Source: Methanobacterium sp. PtaU1.Bin242
GTDB taxonomy: Archaea; Methanobacteriota; Methanobacteria; Methanobacteriales; Methanobacteriaceae
Assembly (NCBI GenBank): GCA_002067565.1
Contig: MVQZ01000155.1
Span: forward strand, 1-5,096
DNA: 5,096 nt
Reading direction: 5' to 3'
Positions 1 to 5,096 of the stretch are shown piece by piece. Within the stretch, counting starts at the first letter, position 1, and each line of letters begins with the position of its first letter. Position numbers and translations under genes: made by a program. Below the pieces are notes generated by a model. It searched no databases and was not told where the DNA came from. It saw only the letters and a list, made by a program, of their open reading frames with translations.

Positions 1-10
1 ATTATATAAT

Positions 11-56
11 TGTTGTTATTTATTAAGAACCCGATGAAATTAGATTAATAACAACA
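11..56. repeat. 10-bp perfect inverted repeat with 26-base loop
   Basis: The arm TGTTGTTATT (11-20) is exactly complementary to AATAACAACA (47-56). After one mismatch, two more bases pair inside. The arms are not pure A/T, so the match is better than background for this AT-rich stretch. It could be a terminator hairpin for a gene outside the window, a regulator site, or the end of an element. No T-run directly follows it on the plus strand. Its function is unknown. Confidence 0.45.
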
Positions 57-106
57 TTTCCTCAAAGGATGAAAAAAATTATGATTACCAAACAATCCCC
101 ATAAAA

Positions 107-146
107 TATAAATATAATATTACGATTGATGCTATAAATGGAGGGG
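107..146 (+). promoter_or_regulatory. Archaeal TATA box and Shine-Dalgarno before a short forward ORF
   Basis: A TATAAATA box lies at 107-114. Archaeal transcription usually starts about 26 bases past the box centre, here near 137. A GGAGGGG Shine-Dalgarno sequence follows at 140-146, with the ATG at 152, five bases after it. Box, predicted start, ribosome site and ATG are all correctly spaced. That is more than expected by chance in AT-rich filler, although TATA-like strings alone are common here. Confidence 0.5.
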
Positions 147-151
147 ATATC

Positions 152-229
152 ATGACTAGAGAAGAGATTAAAACTAAAGAAAAACGGGTTAATGTATATT
201 CATATAAAATAGGAATATCAGGAAAATAA
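152..229 (+). CDS. 25-residue ORF stub of unknown function
   Basis: This forward ORF starts MTREEIKTKEKRVNVYSYKI and stops at TAA 227-229. It is hydrophilic and lysine/arginine rich, with no recognisable domain. It has an unusually good initiation region: a TATA box, then GGAGGGG five bases before the ATG. It runs head-on into the tail of the minus-strand SWIM pseudogene and overlaps its open frame. Two readings fit: a genuine very small protein, or the 5' end of a longer gene whose body was deleted, leaving promoter, ribosome site and the first codons. I favour the stub reading, because the neighbouring DNA is plainly decayed. No function is proposed. Confidence 0.35.
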   Translation: MTREEIKTKEKRVNVYSYKIGISGK

Positions 230-969
230 ATATCTTCTGTGATTTTTTCATCGTATTCCTTCCATTTTAGTCTTGTTTCATCCTGTTTGTCTATTTTATC
301 ATTAAAAATATCATTGATACTGGTGATTTTCCGAACGTTACATCTTCAACATCATCCAAATGGTCTACCATACCTAGTAAATCACAGTTATGAATGTCAA
401 AGATTCTGAAGGGATTTTTATCGATTTCTATACTTATCATATAAATTAAACCGACAATATGTTTACAGGGAAGTGCATAGTCCGGATAATTAGATTCAGC
501 AGTAATATCTTCCCATGATTTAGGAAATAATTCAATTCCAATCTCGGCCAATTTATAGTACAGTTCTTCTGGAAGTTTTTATTTAAAAGTCCTGCAAGAA
601 TTGATTGAGAGTTATTTATAACACGAACAACAAGTTCTTGTTGACTTTGAGTAAATGAGTGTAACTTGACAGTAACTTCATAGTATTTTCTGTAGTTACC
701 TTTCACTTTTCCAGTAATTATATTTCCCTTAATAAGGATGTCATAGACTTTGCCAGTGTTTGCGTAAGATTTTCCTCGGGACAATCTATTAGTGAAGTTA
801 ATATTTTTAAGGGCATCAAGCCATTTTTCTCCCCACCATGTTTTTCCATACTATACGGTTGCCATGAAAATCGTGTTAGTTTATTATTAAATTTATTATG
901 TTCTTTACAATGTTGCCCTTTTATTGTCAAGATGTTTGTAAAATGAGGATTTATTCTTTTCTTTTCCAT
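199..969 (-). pseudogene. Decayed SWIM zinc-finger family protein
   Basis: Spliced across three frames, the minus strand reads as one SWIM family protein of about 255 residues. In order: a start at ATG 969; the TWWGEKWLDAL block (841 downwards); the SRGKSYANTGKVYDI block; a GKVKG strand segment; SILAGLLNK; then ELYYKLAEIGIELFPKSWED; the SWIM core PDYALPCKHIVGL with DKNPFRIF; and a tail with KITSINDIF. Frame breaks fall near 845-855 (which exposes a TAG at 851-853), in the T5 run at 576-580, and in the T4 run at 327-330. Each is explained by loss of one base. The SWIM pattern CxCx(n)CxH keeps Cys (465-467) and His (459-461), but the expected first two Cys read Ser (492-494) and Tyr (486-488), so zinc binding should be lost. 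Intact relatives often accompany SNF2-type helicases; none is visible here. Similarity is clear from about 845 to 230. The N-terminal 40 codons are unrecognised, and the frame stays open to a TAA at 85-87. Confidence 0.75.
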
Positions 970-998
970 GTATTGGCATAGGAATTTAAAATTTTAGG

Positions 999-1469
999 TT
1001 AGAGAGAATATGGAAAGATTATCTGGTTAAATGCTTCTCGACAAAATGTTGGGAAAATGTCAGGATAATACAATACATATTGATTTTTATAAAGGATATC
1101 TTTTGATCCCCCCTCTTTTAGCCAAAAATTGTCTTTCAATTAGAATATTCAATTCATTTGATGAGTCCTTTCACTAACATTGAGAGATAGTTTAAAGCAA
1201 TCTTCAATTCAAATACTTCCTTTATCCATCACATACATCATAATCCTAATTTGCCTTTCATTAAGGCCCTGTTCTTGAAATAACTCTCATTATACATTTT
1301 TCTGAATATAAACAGGTAATCCGCCATTTCACCTTGAAAACTGGTTTGGGGAGGTTTTCTTCTCTCATTTGAATTAACAATACGTTTAATTTCTGTCCTA
1401 TATTCTTCAATTAACCCTATGAATAGAAAATCCTGGAGATTAGAGGATTTTAAATAAATAAAAGATTAT
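999..1469 (-). pseudogene. Decayed gene with C-terminal winged-helix domain
   Basis: No intact ORF remains, but protein-like text survives in broken frames. The upstream part (about 1469-1260) includes DFLFIGLIEEYRTEIKRI and GEMADYLFIFRKMY, which I cannot assign. It then shifts into ELFQEQGLNERQIRIMMYVM, followed by DKGSI, a TGA at 1209-1211, FKLSLNVSERTHQM, another shift, LNILIERQFLAKRGG, and SKDILY. The pattern LNERQ-x-KGSI-x-NVSERT-x-L-x-RGGS-x-Y is the winged-helix arrangement seen at the C-terminus of many Fic proteins and of RecG-like/AlbA_2 ATP-binding proteins. The last shift sits in a G6 run (1109-1114 region), where five G would restore the frame. The frame after it is open to a TAA at 999-1001, but nothing recognisable follows about 1085. 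No catalytic domain is visible, so the parent family stays open. Confidence 0.5.
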
Positions 1470-1492
1470 AATTCCTTTTTTTTATTTATTTA
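1451..1492. repeat. A/T-only 13-bp inverted repeat
   Basis: The arm TAAATAAATAAAA (1451-1463) is exactly complementary to TTTTATTTATTTA (1480-1492), with a 16-base loop. Both arms are pure A/T with a four-base period, so the match may be low-complexity sequence rather than a functional hairpin. It lies at the upstream edge of the winged-helix remnant, between it and the lon terminator. Confidence 0.35.
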
Positions 1493-1542
1493 TTAAAATA
1501 AAGTCCCTATTATGAATTTATCCTATTTATTAAATCTTAAGA

Positions 1543-1627
1543 TAAAAAAAGAAAGATTCTCCCTCGATCAAGGAGGCAAGAAATAAATGGGGTTTTATTT
1601 TTTGATGGATCAAGGGAGAATCTTTTA
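1543..1627 (-). terminator. Hairpin plus U-tract terminator downstream of lon
   Basis: Starting 28 bases past the lon stop codon, AGGGAGAATCTTT (1613-1625) pairs perfectly with AAAGATTCTCCCT (1552-1564). After a single mismatch, GATC (1608-1611) pairs with GATC (1566-1569). The loop holds a nested A/T hairpin (1577-1587 with 1594-1604). In the lon transcript the stem is followed at once by UUUCUUUUUUU, complementary to 1543-1553. Stem plus U-run looks like an intrinsic terminator. U-tracts alone terminate archaeal polymerase, so the hairpin may instead protect the 3' end. Confidence 0.75.
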
Positions 1628-1653
1628 TTTGTTAACCCTGAAATTATGGATGA

Positions 1654-4041
<2,388 letters not shown>

Positions 4042-4051
4042 TCGAAGTCCG

Positions 4052-4059
4052 TATATAAA
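4052..4059 (-). promoter_or_regulatory. TATA box of lon
   Basis: TTTATATA on the minus strand, preceded by an A-rich stretch suitable as a BRE (TFB contact), sits 20 bases before the 4041-4039 GTG codon's upstream edge region. A start about 26 bases past its centre would fall near 4030. That would make the message leaderless or nearly so at ATG 4032, or give a leader of about six bases for ATG 4023. A second weaker box, TTATAATA around 4065-4072, would place the start nearer the GTG, so the exact start is not settled. Confidence 0.5.
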
Positions 4060-4147
4060 TTTTATTATAATGACCTATAATCTATTATTTCTATTTTTCA
4101 AACTTTTAACTCATTTTTTTAATGTAATGTAGATTTAATTAGTCTAT

Positions 4148-4173
4148 TTTAAATAATCTATGTTTAAATAATC
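4148..4173. repeat. Direct repeat of 11 bp between arsR-like gene and lon
   Basis: TTTAAATAATC occurs at 4148-4158 and again at 4163-4173, so the copies are 15 bases apart. The spacing is about one and a half helical turns. The copies lie about 90 bases upstream of the lon TATA box, downstream of the regulator's stop. They could be regulator half-sites or simply AT-rich background. The rest of the 154-base gap holds no gene. Confidence 0.3.
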
Positions 4174-4195
4174 CTTTAAAGTAATGTTCATTTGT

Positions 4196-4543
4196 TTATC
4201 TTCCTTTCTTTGATTTACTGCACTTTAAGAGAAGACAACCAAATAAAAAATCAATATTTTCTTTATGGTTGGTCAAGGCAGTTTCATTGAAGGTGTAATA
4301 AATATGGTTACCCTGTTTTTTTGCATTGAGGATTCTGGCAGTTTTAAGAATTTTAAGATGCTGCGATGCTGCTGGCTGTGTTAATCCCATCATATCGGCC
4401 ATATCTGTAACACAAACCCTCTGCATTTCGCCGGACGCCAGTCTGTATACCAGTAACAGCCGATTAATATTACCCAGTGCTTTAAAGAGCTCCTCAAGCT
4501 CATGTGATAAATCGGAGCACTGATCAGAATTAACCCTCAACAT
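4196..4543 (-). CDS. ArsR/SmtB-type winged-helix transcription regulator
   Basis: This 115-residue protein has the compact length and layout of the ArsR/SmtB family of dimeric DNA-binding repressors. Residues 16-36 (ELEELFKALGNINRLLLVYR) form the opening helices. VCVTDMADMMGLTQPAASQHLKIL (43-66, written here in two halves: VCVTDMADMMG and LTQPAASQHLKIL) is the helix-turn-helix, with the recognition helix at TQPAASQHL. AKKQGNHIYYTFN (74-86) is the beta wing. In arsenic sensors the helix reads ELCVCDL with two Cys; here it is RVCVTDM, so only Cys44 remains. Cys9, Cys103 and Cys108 are other possible ligands, so metal, redox or no ligand at all are open. The start at ATG 4543 is supported by a TATA box that would place transcription about three bases upstream. 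There is no Shine-Dalgarno sequence, implying a nearly leaderless message. It lies 154 bases upstream of lon in the same direction, with no clear terminator between. Confidence 0.88.
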   Translation of the reverse strand: MLRVNSDQCSDLSHELEELFKALGNINRLLLVYRLASGEMQRVCVTDMADMMGLTQPAASQHLKILKTARILNAKKQGNHIYYTFNETALTNHKENIDFLFGCLLLKCSKSKKGR

Positions 4544-4550
4544 GTAACAT

Positions 4551-4578
4551 AAGTATATAAGTATATGCTTATATACTT
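4551..4578 (-). promoter_or_regulatory. Palindromic operator overlapping the TATA box of the arsR-like gene
   Basis: AAGTATATAAG (4551-4561) and CTTATATACTT (4568-4578) are perfect inverted copies separated by six bases. The plus strand also shows AAGTATAT twice in tandem (4551-4558, 4559-4566). On the minus strand the distal arm holds GTATATAA (4569-4576), preceded by CGAAAA, a good BRE. Transcription from it would start near 4546, just before ATG 4543. A dimeric repressor bound here would block TBP/TFB, so negative autoregulation is the natural reading. The two-fold symmetry suits ArsR dimers, but the sequence is A/T rich and binding is inferred. Confidence 0.6.
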
Positions 4579-4649
4579 TTCGAATTTATTATAAATTTAC
4601 ATCACAAAAATTTTAATAATCCACTGATCACTGAAATTGATTTAAATCC

Positions 4650-4712
4650 AAAAAAAGACCAAAAATTAAATCTTGTTAAAATAAAAAAAAAGAGAATGTG
4701 TTTTTTTAGGGA
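4650..4712 (-). terminator. T-rich termination region after the surface protein
   Basis: Just past the stop at 4716, the minus strand carries an uninterrupted T9 run (complement of 4683-4691), a shorter T-run, and a T7 run (complement of 4652-4658). The A7 stretch (complement of 4701-4707) could pair with T9 across a nine-base loop. Archaeal polymerase terminates at oligo-U tracts without needing a stable hairpin, so this likely ends the surface-protein message before the regulator's promoter. The rest of the 4544-4715 gap holds no gene. Confidence 0.55.
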
Positions 4713-4715
4713 TAT

Positions 4716-5096
4716 TTATCTCAGTTTACCGTATACTGAACCACCTACAATGCCCAGAAATGCTAAAACTGCCAGAGCTAAAGGTGCTCCTGTAGATTGC
4801 ATAGGCACGGTCTGACCATTGCATGGTTTTGGTTTTCCTACTGATAGGAACGTGTAGGAATCTTCTGCTGGGGGTACGTCATCTGAAATTATTCCACCCT
4901 CAAATATTACATCAGTAGTTATTTTACCGGTGTCTGTTACCACAGCAGGTATTATGAGCTCCACAATATCACCAGGGTACATTGGACCTACAACTTGAGA
5001 TATAGCCCATGTCCATGCTTCATTTTGCTCACTCCATGCCAGGAACCCGCCAGATATAGGGTCGCTGTTAGATATCCAGTTGATTCCATCCCAAGT
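4716..5096 (-). CDS. C-terminal part of a membrane-anchored surface protein
   Basis: The frame is open to the window edge, so only the last 126 residues are seen and the start lies outside. The visible part begins TWDGINWISNSDP and continues with a tryptophan-rich, beta-like segment (NEAWTWAISQVVGPMYPGDI) ending in IVELIIPAVVTDTGKITTDV. This suggests an extracellular immunoglobulin-like or repeat-type domain. A proline-containing linker (GKPKPCNGQ) leads to VPMQSTG (residues 97-103), a hydrophobic helix (about 104-121, APLALAVLAFLGIVGG) and a short basic end, KLR. Sorting motif, membrane helix and basic tail resemble the C-terminal anchors of sortase substrates and of many Methanobacterium adhesin-like proteins. 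An internal Met at 4982 is not the true start. The binding target and the sortase, if any, are unknown. Confidence 0.75.
   Translation of the reverse strand, partial: TWDGINWISNSDPISGGFLAWSEQNEAWTWAISQVVGPMYPGDIVELIIPAVVTDTGKITTDVIFEGGIISDDVPPAEDSYTFLSVGKPKPCNGQTVPMQSTGAPLALAVLAFLGIVGGSVYGKLR

Noticed and set aside
851..853. Programmed readthrough (for example pyrrolysine) at the TAG just before the conserved TWWG block
   Set aside because: The TAG is explained more simply by a one-base loss that moves the N-terminal frame, and two further frameshifts plus lost zinc ligands show that the gene is decayed.
291..969. Three overlapping small minus-strand genes at 291-551, 446-784 and 718-969
   Set aside because: Their pieces join in order into a single SWIM family protein, so they are treated as one broken gene. 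The apparent TTG starts at 551 and 784 are internal codons.
1..1640. Insertion sequence or CRISPR array as the cause of the debris
   Set aside because: No transposase motif, no paired terminal repeats with target duplication and no regularly spaced repeats could be found.
4326..4523. Open frame of 65 codons on the plus strand inside the ArsR-like gene
   Set aside because: It mirrors the helix-turn-helix codons on the other strand, has no start signals, and the minus-strand protein is a clear family match.

Overview
The window looks archaeal and most resembles a Methanobacterium-type methanogen (order Methanobacteriales). Four things point there. TATA-like boxes sit about 26 bases before likely transcription starts. 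Leaders are very short or absent. T-rich tracts follow genes. A cell-surface protein ends in a VPMQSTG motif, a membrane helix and a basic tail, a style I associate with Methanobacterium surface proteins. The assignment rests on pattern recognition, not a database search.

All substantial genes lie on the minus strand. Reading from the right edge leftwards: (1) the C-terminal 126 residues of a secreted, membrane-anchored surface protein (4716-5096, cut by the window edge), followed by T-rich tracts; (2) a small ArsR/SmtB-type winged-helix regulator (4196-4543), whose TATA box is embedded in a perfect 11-6-11 palindrome that is a good candidate autoregulatory operator; (3) a full-length, soluble, bacterial-type Lon protease (LonA, 1654-4041) with intact ATPase and Ser-Lys protease motifs, closed by a strong hairpin plus U-tract terminator (1543-1627); (4) about 1.4 kb of AT-rich debris (roughly 85-1470) containing two decayed genes. 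One remnant ends in a winged-helix domain of the kind found at the C-terminus of Fic and RecG-like/AlbA_2 ATP-binding proteins. The other is a SWIM zinc-finger family protein with three one-base losses and two of its zinc ligands substituted. At the far left, a well-formed forward archaeal promoter, Shine-Dalgarno sequence and ATG lead into an ORF of only 25 codons, which may be the stub of a truncated gene.

The working part of the window is the surface protein end, arsR-like gene and lon. The regulator probably controls itself, and because it lies just upstream of lon in the same orientation it might also affect the protease, although lon has its own TATA-like box. No complete novel system was found. 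The most informative points are the LonA-type protease in an archaeal setting, the operator/TATA overlap, the candidate C-terminal sorting signal, and the pattern of decay at the left end. No rRNA, tRNA, CRISPR array or intact mobile element was seen.
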